Source: Nostocales cyanobacterium HT-58-2 | GTDB lineage: Bacteria > Cyanobacteriota > Cyanobacteriia > Cyanobacteriales > Nostocaceae | Assembly (NCBI GenBank): GCA_002163975.1 | Contig: CP019636.1 | Location: forward strand, 2,207,001 to 2,271,000 | Length of the DNA stretch: 64,000 nt | Direction: 5' to 3' | Shown: positions 1 through 6,589 of the stretch, piece after piece | How the letters are laid out: the number at the start of each line of letters is the position of its first letter | Numbering within the stretch: the first letter of the stretch is position 1 | The notes under the pieces: generated by a model | What the model was told of the DNA's origin: nothing | Database searches by the model: none | What the model saw: only the letters and a program-made list of their open reading frames with translations | Program-made: the position numbers and the translations under genes

Positions 1-74
1 GTAACTAACGCACTGGAACCTTGTAATAATGAAACGATGGCATTGGTATCCAGTAGATAACGTTTACCATTCAT
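1..74 (-). CDS. PIN-domain (VapC-like) toxin, N-terminal part, cut by window edge
   Basis: Read on the minus strand from an ATG at 74, the frame gives MNGKRYLLDTNAIVSLLQG and runs off the left edge. The LLDTNAIVSLL stretch is the first strand and first acidic residue (D9) of a PIN-fold ribonuclease, the usual toxin of VapBC-type pairs. The start overlaps the end of the upstream antitoxin-like gene by 11 nt, the normal antitoxin-then-toxin arrangement. Only 24 residues are visible, so the remaining catalytic acidic residues cannot be checked. Confidence 0.7.
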   Translation of the reverse strand, partial: MNGKRYLLDTNAIVSLLQGSSALV

Positions 75-288
75 CCCGTAACATCCTTGTTTGGGTGATA
101 CTATCACCCTGCCAGCTTAAACGTCCCGCTAAATCAGAAAAATCATAGGATTTCGTTTGAGGAGTATCTGGGACACTTGGATTTAAAACGACAACTACAT
201 CAACAGTACCAGATGATAATTCAGTGGGAATATCAAGATGTAAAATACCCAAATCATTGATAAATGCTGCAAGCTTTATAACTTTCAC
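64..288 (-). CDS. Small antitoxin paired with the PIN toxin
   Basis: This 74-residue protein starts at GTG. It has a beta-rich first half (residues 14-36) and an acidic/aromatic tail (YDFSDLAGRLSWQGDS) of the kind that wraps around PIN toxins. No helix-turn-helix is obvious, and I cannot name the family. Its role as antitoxin is inferred from size, the 11-nt overlap with the downstream PIN gene, and tail composition. A damaged second copy of about 157 nt lies at 11001-11157. No clear Shine-Dalgarno sequence is visible before the GTG. Confidence 0.65.
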   Translation of the reverse strand: MKVIKLAAFINDLGILHLDIPTELSSGTVDVVVVLNPSVPDTPQTKSYDFSDLAGRLSWQGDSITQTRMLRDEW

Positions 289-571
289 TTTCTGAAATTT
301 GATATATCTGTATCCTCATTATAAGTGGTAATAAGTAAGCACTAGCTGTTTGTTGGATAAGGTGATGTCTGGCGACAAGAAGCAGAGCTTCTACGCACTT
401 CTGATGATAGGTGATATAGGCGGCGATAAGCGGAGCGATTAGCCTTGTCCTGGCAGACACGCTCCGCGTTGGCGTAGCCTGTCCGCAGGACTTACGGCTA
501 TCGCATTTCTGATGATGGGATTGATGTGGGTGATCATCTTGGTTAATATTTATATCATCGCTCTAAAAACT
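289..571. repeat. Intergenic region with palindromic interspersed repeat
   Basis: No gene is supported here. The stretch 421-505 is GC-richer than its surroundings and contains the modules cggcgataagcggagcgatt, ctccgcgttggcgtagcctg and ggacttacggctatcgc. Related modules recur at 1340-1380 and 45450-45480 and inside several genes of this window. Parts such as GGCGATAAGC and GCTATCGC can fold back. The flanks carry gatgatggg/gtgatgtgg motifs shared with the tandem array at 2241-2433. Confidence 0.5.
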
Positions 572-790
572 CTATTGTGTCAGAGTATCAAGTTTAGCTA
601 GTATTCTTAAGCCTTCTTCTGGGTTGCCAGTCACAGCTATTGCTTTAAATCTCGTATGGGCATCAAATTCTGCTAAAGCTATGGTAGAAAGTTCTTCAAT
701 CAGCTTATTGACACTAATGCCTTTAGCTTGAGCAAGTTCTTTCAATCTATTATGCTTATCGTCTGGTAAACGAATAGTTAAAGTTGCCAT
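572..790 (-). CDS. Ribbon-helix-helix antitoxin
   Basis: This 72-residue protein has an N-terminal ribbon (MATLTIRLPDDKHNRLKELA) followed by two short helices (GISVNKLIEE), the layout of Arc/MetJ/CopG-type DNA-binding antitoxins. It probably binds its own promoter and neutralises the PIN protein encoded just upstream. Its Shine-Dalgarno (AGGAGTT on the minus strand) lies inside the last codons of the toxin gene, and only 6 nt separate the two frames, so the pair is translationally coupled. The order is toxin first, antitoxin second. Confidence 0.75.
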   Translation of the reverse strand: MATLTIRLPDDKHNRLKELAQAKGISVNKLIEELSTIALAEFDAHTRFKAIAVTGNPEEGLRILAKLDTLTQ

Positions 791-796
791 TTTTGT

Positions 797-1219
797 TTAA
801 CTCCTAATAATTTCTTCGGGTTTTAGTATTGATAAGTTAGGAAATAACAATTCAGCATTGTGGAAATCTTTGACATTGTGAGTGGCAATAATTTGAGCAT
901 TCCCCGCAACTGCTAATTCAATTAAGTGATTGTCAGCTTCGTCTTTTAAACTAGGTCGCCATAAATAGTAGATAGAAATCCATTGACTTACGCTCATCAA
1001 TGATGCTATTAAAGCCAAAATTTCTTCACTCGTTAAAGGGCATTTGGCAATAATTTCTGAGCGTTGAATGACTGATTCATACTCAGAAAATAAAGCATTT
1101 CCCATCAAAGGCTGATATTCCCCTTTCAAGCAGCGTCGAATGAGTTCTCTACTGGAGCCTTGAGAGCTAATCAGCGCACTAATAAAAACGCTGGTATTAA
1201 CTACAATTTTAATCGACAT
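797..1219 (-). CDS. PIN-domain toxin component with atypical active site
   Basis: This 140-residue PIN protein belongs with the group annotated as putative toxin-antitoxin toxin component, PIN family. The order is a first strand IVVNTSVFISALIS (residues 5-18), a middle acidic motif LKDEADNHLIELAVAG (about 91-106) and ATHNVKDFHNAELL near the C-terminus. The usual first catalytic Asp of xDTN reads N8 (VVNTS), and the last acidic motif reads THNVKDF. It may therefore be weakly active, or a subfamily that uses other residues. It sits upstream of and is coupled to a ribbon-helix-helix antitoxin. Confidence 0.75.
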   Translation of the reverse strand: MSIKIVVNTSVFISALISSQGSSRELIRRCLKGEYQPLMGNALFSEYESVIQRSEIIAKCPLTSEEILALIASLMSVSQWISIYYLWRPSLKDEADNHLIELAVAGNAQIIATHNVKDFHNAELLFPNLSILKPEEIIRS

Positions 1220-1275
1220 ATTATTATGATAGCATATACGCTATCATAAAAGTCCCAGTCATAAAGACTCAAAAG

Positions 1276-1380
1276 TGATCGCACTCTGCTGAGCAATTGT
1301 GTCAAATATGCAATCACGCTTGTGATGATGGAGTGATGTAAGCGATAAGCGGAGCAATTAGCCTTTGGTTATCGCATTTT
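1276..1380. repeat. Isolated copy of the 2241-2433 repeat plus palindromic module
   Basis: The segment carries gatcgcactctg, gagcaattgtgtcaaatatgc, cttgtgatgatggagtgatg and then gcgataagcggagcaattag...ggttatcgc. The first part matches one unit of the tandem array at 2241-2433. The second part matches the palindromic module at 430-505. No gene is present. Confidence 0.55.
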
Positions 1381-1423
1381 TAGCCTAACTATACTTAATA
1401 CTACAAAGAATCTGGAGGTAAGA

Positions 1424-1792
1424 ATGATGCAATATCAGGTATTTGTTAGGAGTCAGTCCGAAAGCCACTTCGTTGCATCTGTTGTGGGAATGCCAAACTT
1501 AACAGTTGAGGGTAGAACGGAAGAAGAAGCGATCGCCAAGGCAAAAGATTCCCTAAAATCCCAATTAGCAACGGGTAAATTTGTGACGATTGAGGTGAAT
1601 CTAGAAGATGAGTTGAATGAAACTGTATCTCAAATAGAGAAGCCATTTTTTGAAACAGCAACGGATGAAGAATGGGAAGCTGCACTCATGGATTTGGCAA
1701 ATAGTGCCTTTTTTAGCAAAACACCGCCTCTTTCAGACGAAGCTATCAGCCGCGAGAGTATTTATCGCGAACGAGAAGATAGCCAATTATGA
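1424..1792 (+). CDS. HicB-like antitoxin of a PIN toxin pair
   Basis: This 122-residue protein has an N-terminal HicB-like fold (YQVFVRSQSESHFVASVVGM, then LTVEGRTEEEAIAKAKDSL, residues 4-44) and an acidic, flexible C-terminus (residues 60-122). HicB-like domains often serve as antitoxins. The gene is preceded by a good ribosome site (ctggaggtaag, 1411-1421) and its stop overlaps the ATG of the PIN toxin (ATGA), so the two are co-translated. No DNA-binding domain is obvious. Confidence 0.7.
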   Translation: MMQYQVFVRSQSESHFVASVVGMPNLTVEGRTEEEAIAKAKDSLKSQLATGKFVTIEVNLEDELNETVSQIEKPFFETATDEEWEAALMDLANSAFFSKTPPLSDEAISRESIYREREDSQL

Positions 1793-2187
1793 GTTATTTA
1801 ATAGATACCAATGTTCTATTGCGTGTCGTACAGAAGAATAGTCCCATGCATTCTGATGCTCGTAGAACGTTTGTTACGTTGCGGAAACAAAGTGAAAAGC
1901 TTTGCATTATCCCCCAGAATTTAATTGAGTTTTGGGCGGTTGCAACACGTCCTTTGGCAAGTAATGGCTTAGGCTTGACGACAGATGAAGCGGAAAAAGC
2001 GACTAAGAAACTAAAACGGATTTTGATATTATTTCCCGATACTCCAGTAATTTTTACTGTATGGGAAAATTTGGTAACCAAGTATCAAGTTATGGGTAAA
2101 CAGGCACACGATACACGGTTAGTTGCTGCTATGATTGCTTACCAAATGACACATCTGTTGACGTTTAATACGGCTGACTTTAAGTAG
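1789..2187 (+). CDS. PIN-domain (VapC-like) toxin
   Basis: This 132-residue PIN protein begins MSYLIDTNVLLRVVQ, with the first catalytic Asp at D6 and the following TN intact. A conserved middle Glu lies in NLIEFWAVATRP (about residues 43-54), and the C-terminal acidic positions appear in KQAHDTRLVAAM and LLTFNTADF. The substrate is probably RNA. It overlaps the HicB-like antitoxin by 4 nt. The motif pattern is much more canonical than that of the PIN protein at 797-1219. Confidence 0.8.
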   Translation: MSYLIDTNVLLRVVQKNSPMHSDARRTFVTLRKQSEKLCIIPQNLIEFWAVATRPLASNGLGLTTDEAEKATKKLKRILILFPDTPVIFTVWENLVTKYQVMGKQAHDTRLVAAMIAYQMTHLLTFNTADFK

Positions 2188-2240
2188 ATCCAAGAACAAT
2201 CCTACCACCACCATAATTAGCGATCGCTATCGCTTCATAT

Positions 2241-2433
2241 GATCGCATTCTGAGCAACTGTGTCAAATGAGCGATTCCACTTTTGATAATTGGGTGATGT
2301 GGGTGATCGTTCGTTCTCTAAGCAACTGTGTCAAATATGCAATTGCACTTGTGATAATTGGGTGATGTGGGCGATCGCTCTCTAAGCAACTGTGTCAAAT
2401 ATGCAATTGCACTTGTAATGATGGGTTGATGTT
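2241..2433. repeat. Tandem repeat, about three units of 64-68 bp
   Basis: Three degenerate units each contain agcaactgtgtcaaat, an (aattg)cac segment and gataattgggtgatgtgg. The agcaactg landmark falls at 2253, 2321 and 2385, giving periods of 68 and 64 bp. Units 2 and 3 are nearly identical (aagcaactgtgtcaaatatg and following), and unit 3 begins with a HIP1 site GCGATCGC at 2371. Single related copies occur at 1276-1345 and partly around 500-540. The unit contains no gene. It resembles the long tandemly repeated repetitive sequences of heterocystous cyanobacteria, though I cannot assign it to a named class. Confidence 0.7.
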
Positions 2434-2817
2434 AAGCGTTGTCTCAAAGGCGGCAGCAAAGCTATCGCTCTTATTTATTTACGAAAGCCTTAAGTTGAAA
2501 TTAACTTGCTAAAGTTGCCTGGTGTAAATAGGGAAAAATATGCAAACTATAATTACGTAACAATTACATCACACTTTAAAACTAACTCTTTATGCACACA
2601 CTATATTAAATATATAGACGTAGAGTAACTAGTTGCTAGATATCACTTTAGATTCTACTTATAAGCAATTGACAGGTATTCTTTCACAACTGCATAAGTC
2701 GATTTTGCTTGCTTCTGTAATAATATACAAGGTGATTTTATGCTTAACTTCATTAAATCAAGAAAACTAGGATTTTAATTAGTTATTAAAAATGCTTAGG
2801 TAATATACTCAACTAAG
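2434..2817. other. AT-rich intergenic region upstream of the TIR gene
   Basis: No open frame with coding character is visible. The start (2434-2472) has a short palindromic-module remnant (caaaggcggcagcaaagctatcgc). The rest is AT-rich and presumably holds the promoter of the TIR-GUN4 gene, but no clear -10/-35 pair or operator stands out. Confidence 0.5.
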
Positions 2818-3735
2818 ATGTCAAATCATAATTATAAGTATGACGTTGCACTATCCTTTGCAGGGGAAGATCGTAGATACGCTCAAAAATTAGCACAACT
2901 TCTACAAGCCCGTGGTATTAATGTCTTTTATGACGAATACGAAGAAGCCACACTTTGGGGAAAGAACCTATATGAGCACCTTCTCGAGGTGTACCAAAAG
3001 CAAGCTCGTTTCTGCGTAATGTTTCTTTCACAACATTACGCTCGAAAGCTGTGGACAAACCATGAACGAGAGGCGGCTCAAGCTCGTGCTTTTAAGGAAA
3101 AGAGAGAATACATTCTTCCTATACGTCTGGACAATACAGATATATCTGCAATTTTACCTACTATTGGATACATAGAGTGGTCTAATGCTAATTCAATTGC
3201 AAACACCATTGTTTTAAAATTAGAATCAGAACAAAAAACTCGAAGTCCTGTTATCACTAGAAATTCTGATAATGACCTTAATAGTGAACGCGATGTAGAC
3301 TACACTCCACTACGAGATTTGCTTCAAGCAGGACATTGGAAAGAAGCAGATAAAGAAACTTTTACTGTCATGCTGAAAGCAGTGGGTAAAGAAAATGGCT
3401 TTTTGGATGACGAGTCTATGAAATTTTTTCCCTGCACTGACTTATGCACTATTGACAAACTTTGGGCAAGATACAGTAAAGAGCGCTTTGGCTTTAGTGT
3501 GCAAAAGCACATCTGGCAAAGCGTTGATAAAGACTACGAACAGTTTGGTAATCTCGTTGGATGGAGGATGAATCGTAAATGGACAGGAATTAGAGATGTA
3601 ATTTATGATACAGACGCTCCGAGGGGACATCTTCCAAGTTGGGGTGGGGTTAGAGAATTTGGGCGGTCGGTGTGGTGTGGTTGGGGAGAGGATATCTCTT
3701 CTCTCACATCATTGCTTGAAAGGTGTAATCTATAA
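2818..3735 (+). CDS. TIR domain fused to a GUN4 domain
   Basis: The 305-residue protein opens with a TIR domain (residues 7-140): KYDVALSFAGEDRRYAQKLA, then GINVFYDEYEEATLWG, CVMFLSQHYARKLWTNHERE and YILPIRLD. W79 with E83 or E85 sits where TIR NAD-cleaving enzymes carry their catalytic Glu. Residues 161-300 form a GUN4-type domain: LRDLLQAGHWKEADKETF, CTDLCTIDKLWARYS, RFGFSVQKHIWQS, then a late APRGHLPS. GUN4 binds porphyrins in chlorophyll synthesis; cyanobacteria also carry stand-alone and fused copies. The combination suggests an NAD-consuming or signalling effector controlled by a porphyrin-like ligand, which is inference. The GTPase gene follows 266 nt downstream on the same strand. Confidence 0.88.
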   Translation: MSNHNYKYDVALSFAGEDRRYAQKLAQLLQARGINVFYDEYEEATLWGKNLYEHLLEVYQKQARFCVMFLSQHYARKLWTNHEREAAQARAFKEKREYILPIRLDNTDISAILPTIGYIEWSNANSIANTIVLKLESEQKTRSPVITRNSDNDLNSERDVDYTPLRDLLQAGHWKEADKETFTVMLKAVGKENGFLDDESMKFFPCTDLCTIDKLWARYSKERFGFSVQKHIWQSVDKDYEQFGNLVGWRMNRKWTGIRDVIYDTDAPRGHLPSWGGVREFGRSVWCGWGEDISSLTSLLERCNL

Positions 3736-4001
3736 GCACTTCGGACTTTTGTAAAAATTTTTACAGCACTCCTTACCATAATAGAATCAGCATTACAGAA
3801 ATCCGATATTTGGTACCACCGGGTCATAACAATTTGCTCAACCACTGTTGCAATTATCTCTATAATCTCGCTACTAACTTCTTTTCCCAGGGCAGCAAAT
3901 TGGTTTAAGAGCTTGGTTTGGAATGCTGTCCCTATGTTCTATGTAATCAATAGAGCTTTTACGACTCCAATAATTTTTTGAAATTTTAATCAGTAACACT
4001 C

Positions 4002-5420
4002 ATGCTTAATACAAATAATTTTCAAATAAGAATTGCGTTAGCTGGCCATACAGGTGTAGGTAAAACTACACTTATATCTACTCTCAGAAAAGCCTATTCA
4101 GGTGAAATTAGTGGTATGGGTAATACTACTAAAGAAGCAGAGGACTATAAGATTCCAGAATATCAATCCTTGCAAGCAACTTTTGTAGATTGCCCAGGTT
4201 TTCAAAATGCTAGTGAAATGCTTCGCTACCTAAGAGCAAAGCAAAAAGGAGAGAGTGCAGTTGGTGATTTTTTTGATTTTTGTGAAGAAGAAAAGATTGA
4301 TGTTACATATGATATACGCGCAGTAGATGCATTAAAAACCAGTGATGTAGTTTTGTATGTAGCGGATGTGAGGAGAGCAGCAGATGATTCAGACTTAAAT
4401 GAGGTAAAAGTCATCCAGAAAATTCAGCCTCAAGTTGTAGCTGTTTTAAACAAAGCTGTAGAGTTTGAAAGAAGTCATAGTAAGAAAGATACAAATCAGC
4501 GTATTGACCAATGGAAAGAGAATTTAAACTTGCTAGTAAAAGATATTATTGTCTTTGATGCACATTGGGATAAACCCGCAAAGGTTCAAGAAATTTATAA
4601 TGCCATTTTAAGGATATTACCCTTGGATAGAAAAAAAATATTTGAAACAGGTTTACGGAATTTTTCTGACCAGCAACGTCAGATCGAACAAAAAGTATAT
4701 AAATTATTAGCGAAAGAAGTAATTTTTGTCAAAGATAAAACTCTAAAACAAAAAATAGACGACGGTGCTCGAGAAAAGGCGAAGAATGAACTGAAGGAGG
4801 ATCTAGAGTATTTGTTAAATTCTTCCGTAACTAGTTTTCTTGAAAAAGCTATTGAATTATATAAGATAGAAGCGAAAAATCCAAATTTGTCTGTAAGTAA
4901 ATTTCTAGAAAACCTTACAGAAAGCCAAGAAGAACCTACTGAAACACAGAGAAGGGAGCAGGCGGCTGTAACTGCCTCAATAGGAGGAATTATAGGCGGT
5001 GCAATCGGTATAGTAGGCGCGGGTATTGGTGCTACAATTGCCAGTTTATTATCAGGTGGGTTAGCAATACCAGCAATAATTGCTACAGCTACAACAATAG
5101 CAGGTATAACAGGAAGTTTAGGTACTGTTGGTGGCGCACTACATGGTGCAACATCAGCTGAGGGAGATACCGTGTTTCGAGTAAGTTTATACTCAGGAGT
5201 GTCAGAATATCTTGCGGAAATATGTTTAACACTTATTTATGCTTTATCACATCATGGTTATGGTGCTGGACAAGAAATTAACCTAAAGAAATTCAATGAG
5301 TTGCTAAAAAAAGTTCAAGAATTGAATAAAAATAGAAAAGGTGAGATCAATTGGAGCGATGCAAAAGAATTTGATATTATCGAATGGTGTGAAGAGACTC
5401 TAAGGAAGCTAGAAGATTAG
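4002..5420 (+). CDS. P-loop GTPase with glycine-zipper membrane segment
   Basis: This 472-residue protein has a TRAFAC-type GTPase domain: G1 GHTGVGKT (15-22), a Thr pair at 42-43 as probable switch I, G3 DCPG (63-66), and G4 NKAVE (150-154) where NKxD is usual. Residues 220-320 are charged and helical. Residues 325-385 form a glycine-rich hydrophobic stretch (ASIGGIIGGAIGIVGAGIGA and on) that could insert into or perforate membranes. The layout recalls GTPase/DUF3482-like proteins. It lies 266 nt downstream of the TIR-GUN4 gene. Partnership is possible but not shown by coupling; a separate promoter in the gap is likely. Confidence 0.75.
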   Translation: MLNTNNFQIRIALAGHTGVGKTTLISTLRKAYSGEISGMGNTTKEAEDYKIPEYQSLQATFVDCPGFQNASEMLRYLRAKQKGESAVGDFFDFCEEEKIDVTYDIRAVDALKTSDVVLYVADVRRAADDSDLNEVKVIQKIQPQVVAVLNKAVEFERSHSKKDTNQRIDQWKENLNLLVKDIIVFDAHWDKPAKVQEIYNAILRILPLDRKKIFETGLRNFSDQQRQIEQKVYKLLAKEVIFVKDKTLKQKIDDGAREKAKNELKEDLEYLLNSSVTSFLEKAIELYKIEAKNPNLSVSKFLENLTESQEEPTETQRREQAAVTASIGGIIGGAIGIVGAGIGATIASLLSGGLAIPAIIATATTIAGITGSLGTVGGALHGATSAEGDTVFRVSLYSGVSEYLAEICLTLIYALSHHGYGAGQEINLKKFNELLKKVQELNKNRKGEINWSDAKEFDIIEWCEETLRKLED

Positions 5421-5560
5421 AAGATTAAGCACATAATTCTTAAAATTTCTACTAGATATTAATGCGTTAATCATCCAAGAATCTGGATTTTGAGGTGACG
5501 AACATTACAGTAACTACCGCATTGATGTAAATATCCGTGGTCAAGCGATTGTATTCTTTC

Positions 5561-5739
5561 TATCGCTCTTCCATCACTCTAAGCAGAGGGAAAAGAATAA
5601 TCCTTGCTACACAAGAGTTCCAGGCAAAGGTGATGATTTTATTCATAATGTTAGAAAATAAAGCTTTAAACCTAATTGCTGTCTGAGGTTTAAAAGTTGT
5701 CTAAGGTTTTTCTTTTACCAGAGTGATGGAAGAGCGATA
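5561..5739. mobile_element. MITE-like element with 20-bp perfect inverted repeats
   Basis: TATCGCTCTTCCATCACTCT at 5561-5580 is the exact reverse complement of 5720-5739. The 179-bp interval has no coding capacity, as expected for a non-autonomous miniature transposable element. No target duplication is obvious at its edges. No transposase with matching ends is present in the window. Confidence 0.6.
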
Positions 5740-5778
5740 ACTATCTCAAATAGATGATCGCCCACAATAAAACCTACC

Positions 5779-5924
5779 TTACACCATCCACCGCCCCCAA
5801 AGCCAAAAGCGCAGATCGCTGCGCGGCTATTAACCCAGTCACACCCCTAATGCCTAATGTTCATCCCTTCATAAAGGCGATCAACTTTCAGGGTTTTGAT
5901 ATACTTAAGAGCTTTCACATCCCA
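5779..5924 (-). pseudogene. Duplicated 3' fragment of the WD40 gene
   Basis: This stretch matches 6599-6737, the last 45 or so codons of the WD40 gene, at well over 80 percent by eye (acaccatccaccgcccccaa, then ttcatcccttcataaaggcg, atcaactttcagggtttt). It differs by substitutions and a short insertion (cctaatg). It is a detached scrap of the STAND gene tail, or of a lost sister gene, left on the far side of the BrnT/BrnA module. Confidence 0.75.
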
Positions 5925-6074
5925 AAACACTACTTCCTAAGAACAATCATACTCAAAACATTGTGCCTGATGTGTAAATTTTGACTTTCTAGGATAACTC
6001 TTGGCATTGTCAAAAAAAGATGAAAAATAGTACATTAAATATACATTTTTTAAGGATTAACGGCTCTGCTCTCT

Positions 6075-6335
6075 ATGGAATTTGAGTTCGACGAGCAGAA
6101 AAGTGCTGCAAATAAAGTAAAACATGGTGTTGATTTCATAGAGGCGCAAGAACTGTGGGGCGATAGGAACCGGGTAGAAGTCGCTGCTCGTAACATTGAT
6201 GAACCAAGGTTTCTTGTAATTGGACTGATAAATGGGAAACATTGGTCTGCCGTCATCACATACAGAGAAGAGCGGGTGCGAATAATATCAGTCAGGCGAG
6301 CCAGAGATGAAGAGGTAAAAATATATGAAGGCTGA
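6075..6335 (+). CDS. brnT: BrnT family ribonuclease toxin
   Basis: This 86-residue protein reads MEFEFDEQKSAANKVKHGVD, then FIEAQELWGD, RFLVIGLINGKHWSAVITYR and IRVISVRRAR-like text (residues 72-82). This is the full BrnT pattern: small RelE-like fold, conserved N-x-x-KHG and RRA(R/S) end. BrnT cleaves RNA and is neutralised by BrnA. The 3' end overlaps brnA by 11 nt, the typical toxin-first order of this system. Confidence 0.9.
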   Translation: MEFEFDEQKSAANKVKHGVDFIEAQELWGDRNRVEVAARNIDEPRFLVIGLINGKHWSAVITYREERVRIISVRRARDEEVKIYEG

Positions 6336-6564
6336 AGAATTTGATCAAAAATTTGACTCTGGAGAGGATATTACTTCTTACTTAGACCTTTCTACAATTC
6401 GTCGTCCTGGCTATGAGCAGCGACGGGTAAATGTTGACTTCCCCTTATGGGTAATTGAAGCACTTGATAGGGAAGCAGAGCGAATTGGTGTAACCCGACA
6501 ATCAATCATAAAAGTATGGATTGCCGAGCGACTCGAACAGCATAGTCAAATCAAAAATCTCTAA
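6325..6564 (+). CDS. brnA: BrnA family antitoxin
   Basis: This 79-residue partner of BrnT has a flexible N-terminus (DSGEDITSYLDLS, IRRPGYEQ) and a C-terminal ribbon-helix-helix (VNVDFPLWVIEALDREAERI, GVTRQSIIKVWIAERL; residues 37-72), characteristic of BrnA/CopG-type antitoxins. The ribbon-helix-helix half normally represses the brnTA promoter and the N-terminal half binds the toxin. It is translationally coupled to brnT. Confidence 0.88.
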   Translation: MKAEEFDQKFDSGEDITSYLDLSTIRRPGYEQRRVNVDFPLWVIEALDREAERIGVTRQSIIKVWIAERLEQHSQIKNL

Positions 6565-6589
6565 TTGTTTGTAGGGACAGGTACTATCA

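Noticed and set aside
254-460. Open frame on the minus strand across the antitoxin start and a repeat
   Set aside because: It overlaps the antitoxin and reads through palindromic repeat DNA; no ribosome site or family resemblance.
2241-2433. CRISPR-like array
   Set aside because: Units are contiguous and similar over their full 64-68 bp. There are no constant repeats with variable spacers and no cas genes.
5754-5984. 76-codon plus-strand frame
   Set aside because: It is the antisense reading of the duplicated WD40 gene tail (5779-5924), not a gene of its own.
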